Assembly (NCBI GenBank): GCA_032433765.1 | Contig: JAVIAB010000073.1 | Coordinates: forward strand, 68,429,087-68,493,086 | Direction of reading: 5' to 3' | DNA length: 64,000 bases | Origin: Megaustenia siamemsis | Lineage: Eukaryota > Mollusca > Gastropoda > Stylommatophora > Ariophantidae | Shown: in pieces, positions 34,601-40,709 of the stretch | Layout of the letters: every line of letters begins with the position of its first letter | Position numbering within the stretch: position 1 is the stretch's first letter | The notes under the pieces: generated by a model | Seen by the model: the letters and a program-made list of their open reading frames with translations, nothing else | The model's database searches: none | Told to the model about the DNA's origin: nothing | Position numbers and translations under genes: made by a program

Positions 34601-35302
34601 AACACATGGTCAATTAAGCTTTCAGAAGCGAATATGTAAGCAAAGAAAACCACTCTTCTATACAATAAACTACTGTAAAGCTTAAAAAAAAAAGATATGG
34701 AAGAATTATTCAGGTATTTTGCAAGAGTAGGAGTGAGCATTAGTAGGAAGTGGAAGGCAAAGGTGCAGGTATAAACGTTACTAGGAAGGTGGAGTTAATA
34801 CCGTAAAACTGCATATAATTTACCTCTACCTTTTTAATTTTCTTTGAAATAAAAGCCCTAATCAATACACTGCTTGGCTACTGCACAAGGTATGTAACCT
34901 TTAACCTAAGGTCCTTAGTTAATCCCTCACCAGAAATTCAAAAATGGAATAATTCCATTAGCATGCAGTTGTTTCCTTTCTTTTTTTTTTCTTATGTAAT
35001 TGAAATTATTTATCTTAACTATTTTTATTTTTTAATAATCAGTCATTTATCTTATAATTATTAAATATAATTATTAAATAAAGATTATCTTAACTTATTT
35101 TTCTGCAATTGACATTCATTTATCTTAACTTATTTTTTCTGTACTTGTCAGTCCTTAACTTATTTTTCCTTATTGTCATTCCTTTATTTTAATTTTTTCC
35201 TCCCCAGGAATTCCTGGAGAACCATTACCAGTCACATCTGAAGAGGACATTTTTGATTATGTAGGAAAGACATTTGTGGAACCATCCAAGAGAAATGCCT
35301 GA
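3737..35302 (+). CDS. POLB: DNA polymerase beta, complete 13-exon gene
   Basis: Nuclear base-excision-repair polymerase that fills one-nucleotide gaps and removes the 5'-deoxyribose phosphate. Coding exons: 3737-3797, 7173-7297, 8066-8140, 10282-10340, 16170-16219, 16736-16787, 19500-19554, 20648-20720, 25343-25413, 28209-28295, 30152-30216, 30730-30869, 35208-35302. All introns are GT-AG, phases match at every junction, and the sum is 1008 nt, 335 residues plus stop, the same length as human POLB. Seen: the N-terminal 8-kDa lyase domain with Lys35, Lys68 and Lys72; two helix-hairpin-helix motifs (GVG at 64-66, TGIG at 104-107); the polymerase motif [14 protein letters not shown] with Asp190 and Asp192; Asp256 in RRIDIR; the YFTGSD motif (271-276) and Asn279. 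No lesion is present, so the gene looks functional. The start is chosen because the MSKRK N-terminus matches vertebrate POLB. Confidence 0.97.
3798..4282. other. POLB intron 1, first part
   Basis: AT-rich intronic sequence with no recognised repeat apart from weak antisense-LINE-like wording; no gene seen. Confidence 0.4.
4283..4370 (-). mobile_element. tRNA-like SINE head with terminal hairpin
   Basis: On the minus strand the segment carries a GGCCGAG-type A region and a B-box-like GGTTCAAGTCTCG. At 4339-4370 CTATCCAGAAAT and ATTTCTGGATAG form a perfect 12-bp inverted repeat with an 8-base loop. More likely a SINE fragment than a functional tRNA, because a clean acceptor stem was not found. 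Confidence 0.4.
4460..4599 (+). mobile_element. LINE1, very short 3' copy
   Basis: Matches the last 140 bp of LINE1 (compare 17390-17520), including CTCAATGATGATGATGAT. It is bracketed by TGTAATTAT at 4451-4459 and 4600-4608, a 9-bp TSD, so it is a 5'-truncated insertion. Confidence 0.85.
4609..5434. other. POLB intron 1, unassigned
   Basis: AT-rich sequence without coding signal or repeat that I recognise. Confidence 0.4.
5445..5569 (-). mobile_element. SINE B, headless 5'-truncated copy
   Basis: Contains only the 3' half of SINE B (GCCAAGTGGCGTATAAGGAA and the following region); the tRNA-like head is absent. TACTTGGCAT repeats at 5435-5444 and 5570-5579 form a TSD, so the copy inserted already truncated. 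Confidence 0.8.
5930..6130 (+). mobile_element. LINE C-terminal relic
   Basis: In changing frames it reads NYIGHAL and later [11 protein letters not shown], the usual 'RRRWxxIGHVLR ... KRKRGRP' end of LINE reverse transcriptases. It carries frameshifts and a stop. Confidence 0.65.
6150..6560 (-). mobile_element. Antisense LINE RT relic
   Basis: The minus strand near 6240-6170 reads [16 protein letters not shown], similar to the 'GPDxIxAELLK' block of LINE reverse transcriptases. The rest is too decayed to align. Confidence 0.4.
6644..6818 (-). mobile_element. Repeat N, truncated copy
   Basis: A 175-bp element beginning CTTGCTTGCGTTCGCCCGAT, flanked by a perfect 15-bp direct repeat GTCTGGTGTACTTTG at 6629-6643 and 6819-6833. 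The longer copies at 34085 and 56893 share its low-coordinate end, so that is taken as the 3' end (minus orientation, GCAA-type tail). Confidence 0.75.
7173..7297 (+). CDS. POLB: POLB coding exon 2 (residues 21-62)
   Basis: Bounded by CCCCAG and GTAAGT. Encodes the lyase-domain core from ELANYEKNV through GAEAKKL, with His34, Lys35 and Tyr39 that contact the gapped 5' phosphate. At 125 nt it appears to equal vertebrate exons 2 and 3 combined (58 and 67 nt from memory), so one intron is missing here relative to vertebrates. Confidence 0.97.
7298..8065. other. POLB intron 2
   Basis: AT-rich intron with no repeat recognised and no other gene. Confidence 0.5.
8066..8140 (+). CDS. POLB: POLB coding exon 3 (residues 63-87)
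   Basis: Phase 0 at both ends, 75 nt, encoding [20 protein letters not shown] and a short lysine-rich tail. It contains the first helix-hairpin-helix (GVG) and Lys72, the Schiff-base nucleophile of the dRP lyase. Residue 63 is Asp where human has Pro. Confidence 0.97.
8355..9530 (-). mobile_element. LINE3b, antisense, decayed
   Basis: The 8380-8700 part matches the 3' end copy at 29300-29640 (GTTGGCATAGGCGATCATGT, and CAACTTTCCT before CTTCTCATGATG). Around 9390-9410 the minus strand reads [10 protein letters not shown], the RT catalytic box, and 9170-9300 reads [10 protein letters not shown]. Stop codons and an unrelated 8700-8940 gap show it is dead. Confidence 0.7.
9531..9567. repeat. (TA)n microsatellite
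   Basis: An uninterrupted TA run of about 18 repeats separates the LINE3b relic from the next retroelement fragment. Confidence 0.9.
9590..9905 (-). mobile_element. LINE fragment joining endonuclease start to C-terminal end
   Basis: The minus strand from 9900 reads [16 protein letters not shown], the start of an apurinic-type endonuclease domain. Within about 60 bp it continues, in another frame, as [16 protein letters not shown] and a lysine-rich tail, typical of the LINE C-terminus. The middle of the element is missing. Confidence 0.55.
10282..10340 (+). CDS. POLB: POLB coding exon 4 (residues 88-106)
   Basis: Encodes [20 protein letters not shown] (the last Gly is split across the intron). 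Acceptor CTAG and donor GGTGAG. It begins the second helix-hairpin-helix that binds the primer strand. Confidence 0.96.
10438..10795 (+). mobile_element. SINE C copy 1
   Basis: tRNA-like head with B-box GGGTTCAAATCCC, a body containing GAGTTATCTGC and GGGACCCCTGTGCACACGGC, and an A-rich end at about 10773-10790. Five copies occur in the window. Confidence 0.85.
10796..11870. other. POLB intron 4, unassigned
   Basis: AT-rich DNA followed by a more purine-rich stretch before the minisatellite. Short open frames are present but none resembles a protein that I know. Confidence 0.4.
11871..12402. repeat. 62-bp minisatellite, about 8.5 copies
   Basis: The unit (start AATCACTTGGAGATGGGCAG) repeats every 62-63 bp with almost no divergence: only GACCGGAG against GACTGGAG and one extra A vary. 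Since 62 is not a multiple of three, the long frames crossing it on both strands are incidental. Confidence 0.95.
12403..13273. other. Unassigned, less AT-rich intronic DNA
   Basis: Purine-rich and somewhat higher in GC than its surroundings, running from the minisatellite to SINE C. It could be the untranslated part of a retroelement; no domain can be read. Confidence 0.35.
13274..13561 (+). mobile_element. SINE C copy 2, head deleted
   Basis: Matches SINE C copy 1, but the B box is interrupted: GGGTTCG runs straight into TTAGGATTTTTATT. The body and tail are well kept. Confidence 0.85.
13562..14211 (+). pseudogene. LINE4 reverse transcriptase relic, part 1
   Basis: Reads in shifting frames [17 protein letters not shown], then [20 protein letters not shown] (the RT 'GVRQGCLLSP' box with Gly to Glu), then [15 protein letters not shown]. 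The FADD aspartates are eroded by a stop. The element continues at 15091 after younger insertions. Confidence 0.75.
14225..14305 (-). mobile_element. SINE B, internally deleted copy
   Basis: Keeps both termini of SINE B (the TTTAC-type tail with CACGCCAAGTAGCG, and the head end ATCGCGGCTCC) but lacks the middle. AATTAGGTTAAAT at 14212-14224 and 14306-14318 is a 13-bp TSD. Confidence 0.85.
14362..14806 (-). mobile_element. LINE3, 5'-truncated copy
   Basis: Minus-strand frame of 112 residues beginning [20 protein letters not shown], with [13 protein letters not shown] and a C-terminus [12 protein letters not shown], then an ATCATCATC tail at the low end. This is the C-terminal RT tail of a non-LTR element, inserted inside LINE4. 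Confidence 0.8.
14825..15076 (-). mobile_element. SINE B copy, full length
   Basis: The minus strand begins AGCCGCGATAGCTCAGTGGT (A box) and has GGGTTCGATCCC (B box). It is flanked by ATGTCTGTATATAT at 14811-14824 and 15077-15090, a 14-bp TSD that restores the interrupted LINE4 sequence. Confidence 0.92.
15091..15515 (+). pseudogene. LINE4 relic, part 2 (RT C-terminus)
   Basis: Continues from 14211 with [11 protein letters not shown], and near 15420-15475 reads [19 protein letters not shown] before the end of the element. Several frameshifts. Confidence 0.7.
15516..16169. other. POLB intron 4, distal part
   Basis: No gene or recognised repeat. It is slightly less AT-rich than the neighbouring introns and ends in the exon 5 acceptor. 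Confidence 0.4.
16170..16219 (+). CDS. POLB: POLB coding exon 5 (residues 107-123)
   Basis: A 50-nt exon after a TTTTCAG acceptor, ending at GTCAGT. Encodes [17 protein letters not shown], completing the second helix-hairpin-helix. The preceding 5.8-kb intron is the largest in the gene and holds a nest of LINE and SINE insertions. Confidence 0.95.
16736..16787 (+). CDS. POLB: POLB coding exon 6 (residues 124-140)
   Basis: A 52-nt exon between AACAG and GTAAGT. Encodes [17 protein letters not shown], close to the vertebrate sequence. A truncated LINE lies only about 70 bp downstream, at 16857-17522. Confidence 0.95.
16857..17522 (+). mobile_element. LINE1, 5'-truncated with open C-terminal frame
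   Basis: A 207-codon frame (16891-17514) reads [50 protein letters not shown] and [12 protein letters not shown], the part after the RT palm in non-LTR elements. It ends in a TGATGATGAT tail. ATACATAATTT at 16846-16856 and 17523-17533 is an 11-bp TSD, so the insertion is fairly young. Confidence 0.92.
17534..18789. other. POLB intron 6, unassigned
   Basis: AT-rich, with poly-A and poly-T runs. Short frames are not protein-like. No repeat recognised. Confidence 0.4.
18790..19400 (+). mobile_element. Old LINE1 relic split by LINE3
   Basis: The left part (18790-18905) and right part (19193-19400) echo LINE1 wording (ATGTCATAATTAGTGAT, AAATGCAAGG, ATGGACTGATGACATCAA) but are heavily diverged. 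The right end lacks the TGA-type tail. Confidence 0.55.
18907..19192 (-). mobile_element. LINE3, 5'-truncated copy 2
   Basis: Nearly identical to 14375-14660, including the start at CATCATCATC and TACCGGGCCTGCTGGCGTAG. It sits inside the older LINE1 relic. Confidence 0.8.
19500..19554 (+). CDS. POLB: POLB coding exon 7 (residues 141-159)
   Basis: Acceptor TCACAG, donor GTATGT. Encodes [19 protein letters not shown], the strongly conserved [11 protein letters not shown] block at the start of the polymerase palm region. Confidence 0.97.
19555..20647. other. POLB intron 7
   Basis: No recognised repeat or gene; AT-rich with normal splice ends. Confidence 0.45.
20648..20720 (+). CDS. POLB: POLB coding exon 8 (residues 160-183)
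   Basis: Acceptor TTTCAG, donor GGTGTT (a weak +3 to +6 context). Encodes [20 protein letters not shown] and then SFRR. Ser180 and Arg183 bind the incoming nucleotide triphosphate. The next intron contains the Tigger, LINE1 and SINE C nest. Confidence 0.96.
21365..21408. repeat. 22-bp direct duplication
   Basis: ATGAAAGTGGTGTACATG-type sequence occurs twice in tandem, beginning GTGACATATGAAAGTGG. Confidence 0.8.
21767..22230. repeat. Repeat O copy 1 with a 31-bp triplicate
   Basis: Starts with three tandem copies of a 31-bp unit (CAAACATTTGCCCCTCTATG and on), then TACTTCTGGTGACCCCTG and about 350 bp that match 54520-54960 in blocks such as GACATGTCAACAGACAA. Identity unknown. Confidence 0.6.
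22316..24065 (+). pseudogene. LINE1 reverse transcriptase, longest copy, inactivated
   Basis: A 261-codon frame (22341-23126) reads [50 protein letters not shown] and [18 protein letters not shown], the RT fingers and palm. After a frameshift come [19 protein letters not shown] and RYADNTVLL, the catalytic box with the second Asp changed to Asn (23295-23297). The C-terminal part has an in-frame stop at about 23735. ATTGTTTAGG at 22306-22315 and 24066-24075 is the TSD. Confidence 0.92.
24080..24276 (-). mobile_element. SINE C copy 3 inserted at the LINE1 border
   Basis: Reverse SINE C lacking its tRNA-like head, flanked by TGTTTAGGGTCT at 24068-24079 and 24277-24288, a 12-bp TSD. The target was the TSD left by the LINE1 insertion. 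Confidence 0.9.
24412..25342. other. POLB intron 8, distal part
   Basis: AT-rich, no recognised repeat. A moderately long minus frame at 25042-25263 has no recognisable homology and low complexity. Confidence 0.4.
25343..25413 (+). CDS. POLB: POLB coding exon 9 (residues 184-207)
   Basis: Begins after a long pyrimidine tract and CAG. Encodes [20 protein letters not shown] and then TKKR, including the catalytic metal ligands Asp190 and Asp192. The donor is GGTAAAA. Confidence 0.97.
25497..26034 (+). mobile_element. LINE3 relic hosting SINE C
   Basis: IRKKQSPFF and IMRRGN, then a frame change and '[13 protein letters not shown]'-like wording, ending in TACTTGAAGGTGATGAT. The SINE C at 25508-25802 interrupts its 5' end. 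Confidence 0.75.
25508..25802 (+). mobile_element. SINE C copy 4, full length
   Basis: Best copy of the family: B-box GGGTTCAAATCC, and the body up to CGTCAGAGCATCCG. ATATTAGGAAG at 25497-25507 and 25803-25813 is an 11-bp TSD within LINE3. Confidence 0.92.
26035..26400. other. POLB intron 9, unassigned
   Basis: AT-rich, nothing recognised. Confidence 0.4.
26401..26655. repeat. 67-bp minisatellite, about 3.7 copies
   Basis: The unit contains AGAACATTGTTCTAG and CAGAACATTATTCTAAC, two diverged half-units of about 33 bp, so the array is a dimer of a shorter repeat. Each AGAACATTGTTCT is an imperfect palindrome. Confidence 0.85.
26690..27145. mobile_element. Two decayed LINE relics
   Basis: 26690-26870 looks like an antisense LINE 3' end (ATCATCATCTAG start). 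26871-27145 runs in the + direction, echoes the LINE2 C-terminus (CTCAAATGGGTGCCAGAGGG) and ends CTGCCCTATGTACC, then GCAATAGATAGATGG, the SINE A/LINE2 tail. Confidence 0.55.
27146..28208. other. POLB intron 9, distal part
   Basis: Contains a somewhat GC-richer block at 27420-27860 with a 69-codon minus frame of no recognised homology. Probably an unclassified repeat. Confidence 0.4.
28209..28295 (+). CDS. POLB: POLB coding exon 10 (residues 208-236)
   Basis: 87 nt, phase 0 at both ends. Encodes [20 protein letters not shown] and then LSLGDTKFM. It corresponds exactly to the segment (residues 208-236) that is deleted in a well-known human splice variant, so both boundaries of this exon are conserved between lineages. 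Confidence 0.97.
28587..28650. repeat. Compound (TA)n(TG)n microsatellite
   Basis: A poly-A run and a TA run pass into TGTGTG with two GC interruptions. Confidence 0.9.
28651..29000 (+). mobile_element. LINE RT C-terminal relic
   Basis: Reads [20 protein letters not shown] and, after a frameshift, [13 protein letters not shown] and [13 protein letters not shown], the 'YLGS ... LLYGxExW' region of non-LTR elements. Confidence 0.7.
29295..29910 (-). mobile_element. LINE3b 3' end, antisense
   Basis: Parallel to 8380-8700: TTGGCGTAGGCGATCATGTC, then CAGTTGTAACCAAGTATTCC and so on. Broken by stops; a second, shuffled segment follows 29650. Confidence 0.65.
30152..30216 (+). CDS. POLB: POLB coding exon 11 (residues 237-257)
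   Basis: Acceptor CATAG, donor GGTAAG. Encodes [20 protein letters not shown] and Ile; Asp256 is the third catalytic aspartate. Confidence 0.97.
30217..30729. other. POLB intron 11
   Basis: AT-rich short intron with no recognised repeat. Confidence 0.5.
30730..30869 (+). CDS. POLB: POLB coding exon 12 (residues 258-304)
   Basis: The largest exon, 140 nt. Encodes [20 protein letters not shown] onward, including Tyr271, Phe272, Asp276, Asn279 and Arg283, which shape the nascent base pair. The donor GGTAATT lies only about 30 bp before a 30-bp tandem array. Confidence 0.97.
30902..31420. repeat. 30-bp minisatellite, about 17 copies
   Basis: The unit GATTGTTAGTTTATATGATT plus TGTAGTTGTG recurs every 30 bp, diverging at both ends. 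Because 30 is a multiple of three it makes a 150-codon frame with repeated [10 protein letters not shown]. It begins 32 bp after the POLB exon 12 donor, so it is intronic and not coding. Confidence 0.95.
31430..32900 (-). mobile_element. Antisense LINE endonuclease and RT relic
   Basis: The minus strand at about 32600-32560 reads [16 protein letters not shown] (endonuclease 'GDFNAxxG') and at about 31730-31600 [20 protein letters not shown] and then [15 protein letters not shown], the start of the RT. Stops and indels are frequent. A 53-bp duplication is internal at 32385-32491. Confidence 0.75.
32385..32491. repeat. 53-bp tandem duplication
   Basis: TTGTTAGGCAACATGTT and the following sequence through AATAACCAA occurs twice with one substitution. 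Confidence 0.9.
33506..33763 (-). mobile_element. SINE B copy, full length
   Basis: Complete but diverged copy: tail at the low end, head end CGCAGCTCCC at the high end, and a degenerate B box (the minus strand reads GTTCAATCC). TATGTTATACATATA at 33491-33505 and 33764-33778 is a 15-bp TSD. Confidence 0.9.
34085..34440 (-). mobile_element. Repeat N, longer copy
   Basis: Shares CATTCGCCCGATGACTAAAG, GTCTGCGTTGTGTTGTGG, and GCAAGCCATCAGCTGTGGGT with 56893-57220. It includes about 180 bp beyond the truncation point of the 6644 copy. Confidence 0.75.
34441..35207. other. POLB intron 12, distal part
   Basis: AT-rich. Several short direct echoes of TTATCTTAACTTATTTTTCT lie just upstream of the exon 13 acceptor. 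Confidence 0.45.
35208..35302 (+). CDS. POLB: POLB coding exon 13 and stop (residues 305-335)
   Basis: After a CCCCAG acceptor it encodes [20 protein letters not shown] and a divergent tail ending KRNA, then TGA at 35300-35302. The GEPLP and DIFDY blocks are typical of the POLB thumb. Confidence 0.96.
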
Positions 35303-35555
35303 GTCTAAACTTTGCTATTGAAGGCTATTTTCTGAAACATGAAGTTTTTTTTACCTAAATTTAATCTAATTAAACATAAATCATAATAGCATAAATGCAT
35401 AATTGAGAAATGTGTACACATTTATTACTATTTTGTCATATTTTTGATCAATTGCTGACTCTAGTTCTATGCCCTTCTTTACTGAGATGGTATTATTTTA
35501 TATACTTTAATGAATATTACTTTTAATTTCTGAATAAAAAGAGAAGTATTGTCTT
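35303..35555 (+). terminator. POLB: POLB 3' UTR with AATAAA polyadenylation signal
   Basis: AATAAA occurs at 35533-35538, about 230 nt after the stop codon, in AT-rich sequence. The cleavage site is inferred to lie 10-30 nt beyond it. An old antisense LINE fragment follows at about 35755. Confidence 0.65.
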
Positions 35556-35754
35556 CATTATGAAGTGCTAAGATTCTGACTCATGTTAATTGTTTTCCAT
35601 GCATCTTTATCTTTTTGATTCTTTTCGTATTTTAATTTCCTTATGGTAAAGCTCATTTACATACTGATATCTGTAATTTAAATGATCTTTACAACTTCCT
35701 TTGTTCTTCATATAGGAAAATACTGTTATAAGTGTGTAACACATGATCTTGATC

Positions 35755-35990
35755 CTTCCAGTGCCACTAGACTTTGCTTAGGGCTTGTAATGTTTTTCAC
35801 CATCCGTTTCTATTCTTGGCCACATATTTGATCTTATCTAATGAGTCTATGCCTGTCAACTTTGCTTCTCTTATAAGTGTTCTTTTTAGTGTTTCTCTAT
35901 TCTCTATGCATTCTTTTTTTCTGTAACCTGATGTTTCCCATAGAAGAGTCTTTTTTCAAATTCTCTTATCAGCACGTCTGACATAAGTCC
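35755..35990 (-). mobile_element. Old LINE2 3' relic, antisense
   Basis: The minus strand reads LWETSGYRKKECIE, then RETLKRTLIREAKLTGIDSL, parallel to the LINE2 C-terminus, with changes. Confidence 0.65.
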
Positions 35991-37426
35991 TCTTTCCTTA
36001 ATTGTAGATGAGATCTAAGTTGAGATTCAGTTATGTATAAGGAAACCTCTTATAGAAGAAAGCATTTGTATCCCTTCCTTTTCAGTGCCATAAGTGGTCA
36101 CTCTCAACAAGTGAGAAGCCACCGCAGATATGAGATAGCTATGCAGTGACAATCGTCCAACAAATAAATAATCCTACAGGCAAAACAGACACTCTGCAGC
36201 ACAATCTTCATTTCAACATTGTGCTACCAATGCCAGACCAGGATGCTAGATTCAAGAACAGTAAGAATAATAAACACAGTTGAAACAAAATATGTTAGAC
36301 GCAAGGCTGGAAACAGCCTGAGTGATCATAATTGAAGAACTAAGAAGAAAAGAAGTTAGCAACAATTGATTGTGTAATGAAGTAACAGGACAAAGTGTTT
36401 TTCCAGATAAGACTTGAAGGTCAAAATATGACATGACAAGACTTATTAAGTACTTTTTATTTAATTATATTGGTGTTTGATCATATTATTTACTAAAATG
36501 TACTGTTAACTTTCTTCTTGAAATAAGTAGATCTAGTGCCCCTGTATTAAGGTATAATTTTTATATTTTATTAAATATTAATATAATAAATATAATTTTG
36601 ATATAATCTTTATTCAGGGCTCCTAAGTAGATCTAGCATTTAACATAACTTACCTAACAACAAACAATTTGATGTGTGGGCAACCATGGACAACTCTGTT
36701 CTGTTGTCTTTAGCCAGGATTAAGGGAAAACTGAGTGCTCTGTGAGTTTTTGTTATACATATTGATTTGTGCAGTTTTTGACACATCATTAATCCTCACT
36801 TTTATTGCTGCATCGGGTTATTAAAATGCTTGCTGCAGATTGTGCTTCACCATGGATAACTTCCCTTAGAAAAGTGGGAGTCGGCACTCATGAGATGGCA
36901 CTGTCTAATCTTAGTGACTGCTATGGTCAGATATCTAGAATGCAAAAAAAAAAAAAAAAAAAAAACCCATCAACACTGTTATTTATAGGAATTTAAAACT
37001 AAAGGCTACATGCCTCAATGCATCCATTTACCACTTTACCAGTTTTTTTTTTTTTTTTTAAAGTTTTTCTTTATGAACATAAATCTCAGCTCAGCTTTTT
37101 TCCAACTAACATACAGATTTGGGTCAAGGACAATGAAGATGTAGCACTGCAACCAGGATTTGGGGGGGGGGGGGGGGGGAGAGATATTGTTACAGTTGAC
37201 ATCACAGCACTTTGGGCACACCATAGATGTTCAGCGATCTTCAACAGATGACATGTGTGTACACTGATGGTTCGCCCTTGCAAATTCTTGTGTCTACTTG
37301 TATCCAAATTCTTGCACTATCAAAATTTCAATACCCAGTCTCTTAAGACTGGTGTTAATGACTTATGTACACATATACCTACAGGAAATAATGGGTTAAT
37401 GCGCTTTTATGCTCATATTTAATTAT
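35991..37426. other. Intergenic DNA downstream of POLB
   Basis: AT-rich, with a poly-A block at 36943-36965, a poly-T block at 37045-37060 and a G-run of about 18 at 37161-37179. No gene recognised. Confidence 0.45.
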
Positions 37427-37437
37427 ATTAAATAAAT

Positions 37438-37793
37438 CTATCTATCTATCTATTGACCTTTCGAGCCATAGCCGGCCCATAGGGCGTAGACCCAGATACT
37501 CCTCCTCTTATCTGAATTTTTGTTCTAGCAGTTTTCAATTCTTTTAAAGATATTTTATCAAATCTAGCCATTTGTCTTTGTTCTGTGCAAGCAGCTCTAT
37601 CTCATTGAGGGAGCCAAATCCTGCTGCTCTTGCCTCTCTCATCAATGTTCTTCTCAGTGTCTCTCTGGGTCTTCCTCTTTCCTGTTGTTTCCCACATGAG
37701 GGCTTGCTTTGTTATTCGGTTATTATCTCTTCTCATCACATGTCCAACATATGACCATCGTCTTTTCTTTATTACTGAAGATATTAGTGGTTG
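37438..37793 (-). mobile_element. LINE2, short 5'-truncated copy
   Basis: (ATCT)n tail, GAGCCATAGCCGGCCCATAG, then the C-terminal region, very close to 46470-46830. ATTAAATAAAT at 37427-37437 and 37794-37804 is an 11-bp TSD. Confidence 0.92.
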
Positions 37794-37804
37794 ATTAAAT
37801 AAAT

Positions 37805-38371
37805 ACAAGATACAAATTAAAATGGCCCACCTATGTCAACTATTTTAAGTTGCAGTAAAATTTTAAAAAAAAGGATACTCTTACAGGTGTTTACTATACA
37901 TTAAAAAAAATTTGAATACAAAAGTAAATGAGGCTCAATAAACACTGCAAATAAAGAAGTTAAGTGAATTTATAGGAGGAAGAGATCAAAACAGCTTGAG
38001 AAATATGAAACTAGAATAAGAAAGAAAGAAGAAATATACTATCAGTATAACCAGGCAGCTCTTGATTGGAATCAGCATGAAAACAAATATAATCATGCAG
38101 TGTCACAGCAAAGCAGATGTAGATTCAAGAAAATGAACTAATAGGTTTCAGCTCAGTGGTTAAGAAAAAAGACTGCACAAACAAAATAGATAACAAATCC
38201 TTATAAGTTACCACTCAGAATAACGTTAACAAGCTGGGACTTAATGGTTAAACCTGTAGAATTATAGATGGAGAGGAATCAAAGCAAACAGCGACTGAGA
38301 TGCAGAGTTGAAAAAAAAAAGGTTATCAAAAATACCAAATGGCAGCTATTTGTAGATTTAGTTTCAATATA
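37805..38371. other. Unassigned intergenic DNA
   Basis: A-rich, nothing recognised. Confidence 0.4.
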
Positions 38372-38639
38372 ATAAAGGTAAAGCGGGGCCTCATTATGAG
38401 GGAGGTAAAGAATAGTGACACTGTGACCTTCCAGGCATGTCGTAAGAGGCGACTAAGGAGGTTGATCGATGGCTTGACAAGCTGTCATTGTAAAAAGTAT
38501 TGTTATGGAAACAGAGCCATAGATTTTAGAAGCAGTGATCTCTGCAATATGTGCCACTTTGGCACGCAAGGCTTCTGTTTTTGAGATTGTAGTTCTGCCC
38601 TATGTGCCGTCTTCGGCTCGAAAGGACAATAGAATAGAA
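38372..38639 (+). mobile_element. SINE A copy 2
   Basis: GGCCTCATTATGAGGGAGG, the core GACACTGTGACCTTCCAGGC and GTCGTAAGAGGCGACTAAGG, and the tail TTCGGCTCGAAAGGACAATA then GAATAG. The 5' edge is uncertain; I found no clear TSD. Confidence 0.85.
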
Positions 38640-40708
38640 TGAAGATGACACTGTTTATAAGCACAGTATTAGTCCATATCTTATTGTGTTCATTTATTTC
38701 CTCTGTGTTAAATCAATATAATATGCTTATCACATTTATGTTAGTGTTTCTTGTAATGAAAAAAAAACCAAAATACAATGTTAGTATATCTTTGAAAACA
38801 AATGTAGAAAGAAAACCAATCTAGTTGTTACAACCATCAGATCTGACATAGAGCTCATTAAGTAACCCAGACTGGTCTTAATTAATAATTATAAAGTCTT
38901 TATTATTATTTTTGTAAAATGTTTTCTATTGATTCCAATATTTAGTCAAAGCTAATAAGAGTAATAGTTACATGTCAATTTGAAATAATTATCTGTCTAC
39001 CTGTTGTGCTGTCCATGAAATCTGTTACAAGGCATTCAGAGGATGCCCAAGTTAATTAAATAATATAATTAAACAATCTAGGCTATGACCTAGCAGGGCC
39101 AAAGTCTGTACAGTTATGTGTATTACTGTTACAGTTATGCTTACTTACTTTCTTGCCCATTCATTGAACATAATATCAAAAGTTACTTTATTTATTTTTC
39201 TTGGCTTGGTTTGTGTTTTTTTTTTTGTAAAAGACCTTTGGCCATAATCTTGTGTAATATCTTCTGACACTATAAGTAGCTGTATCCAAACATTTTGTAC
39301 TTTTTAAATTCTCCCTTATACTGCAACTATACATAACTTTATACCCATCCTAACTATTTGGTATGCTAAACTTGTCAACTTGCTAGTCAATTATGAACTT
39401 AGAATGAAAGAAATACATTCAGTTTACTTTCCTATAGTTTATATAGGCCTAGTATTAACTGAATACTTTAGTTTTCTTGCTGGTGATGAACATTATTCTC
39501 TGCTAGGCTGGGTTCAGAGATGGTTCATGAGGCCAACGCAAGCCCTTAAGAGTGTGCTGCAGTGGGGACATTAATATTCATTGTCGAGCAGATAAGGAGA
39601 CTGATACTGTACTAAAGTTAGGAGAGTGCCAATGGTAGCTTGGTAGTAAATAGTATGTAGAATCTAGTCCAGCTTGATGTTCTCCAGCTGAAAAGAAATA
39701 ACTCAGTGAATTGGGGACAGTAATTGGAAAAGAAGAAGAGCAATGGTATACACCCCAACCCATCTCTAAATGCTGATGTCTATTGAAGTTGAATACTTCA
39801 CTAGCCTGCAACATTGTTTGTACTGGGACATTCTTTACTAGAGTTGACCTGTGGTGAGATTGCTTAGAGAGGACTTCTATTATAATACACATTCATAATT
39901 TACAGCACCGTTAGCAGTTAGATGTACCAAATTTATCCATTAGTAGCAATGCTCTCCCAAACATCAGTGTTTTAGTGACATCACTAGTAAGTCATTGAAC
40001 TTTTTCTTCTACCCACCTTTTGAATTTCTGCCATTTTGCTTTTCATAATCAAATATGTTTTATAATAAACAGCTATCTGGCATTTTAGGCTTAATTAATC
40101 ATCTTCCTTTCTCATGGAATCAAAGGTGACATTATGTGAGGTATGGCTGTACAATACAAAAAATACTAACCAAGAAGTTACAAATTAATATTTTCAAATT
40201 GGTGCTTGGTATCTGGAAAAAAGAGAATTTAAATTATATAACAAAATCACCAGATGAAAAAAAATTTTAATGGAAACCAAAAGAAAATGAAAAATGTAAA
40301 ATAGGCCACAAATAAATCATTCATTACATGCTAGCCACTGTTCTTTGAATCCATTATAGAAACAGTTGAAGATAATAAAAAAAAAAAATAGAACTGCAGA
40401 CAGGAGCCCTCTATGGTGTTAAGGAATTTCCAGACTGTACTGATGTCTTTCTGAGTGACTGAGCATGAGGTGCTAATGTCCAAGAGCACTCACTATGTAC
40501 AAGAACTGATGGCAAAAATATGGGCACAGATGATGATGAATAAATTATAGTAATCTGTCAAAGACTGGCCTCAAGCAATTTGGTTGGTGACTTATGTTAC
40601 AATGAAATATACAAAAGATATAACATTCTGTACACTAAAAATACTATAAATAAATACAGGCTGCGCCATAAGTTACAATGGGGTTTAAGCAGTTTATAAC
40701 TTTTGGAT
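38640..40708. other. Unassigned intergenic DNA
   Basis: AT-rich. 39680-39880 shares blocks (GAATTGGGGACAGTA, AAGAAGAAGAGCA, GTTGAATACTTCAC) with 55630-55750, so an old dispersed repeat is present. No coding signal. Confidence 0.4.
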
Positions 40709-40709
40709 A

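Noticed and set aside
37161..37179. Poly-G tract as a regulatory quadruplex
   Set aside because: A single homopolymer run in repeat-rich DNA; no supporting context, possibly length error.
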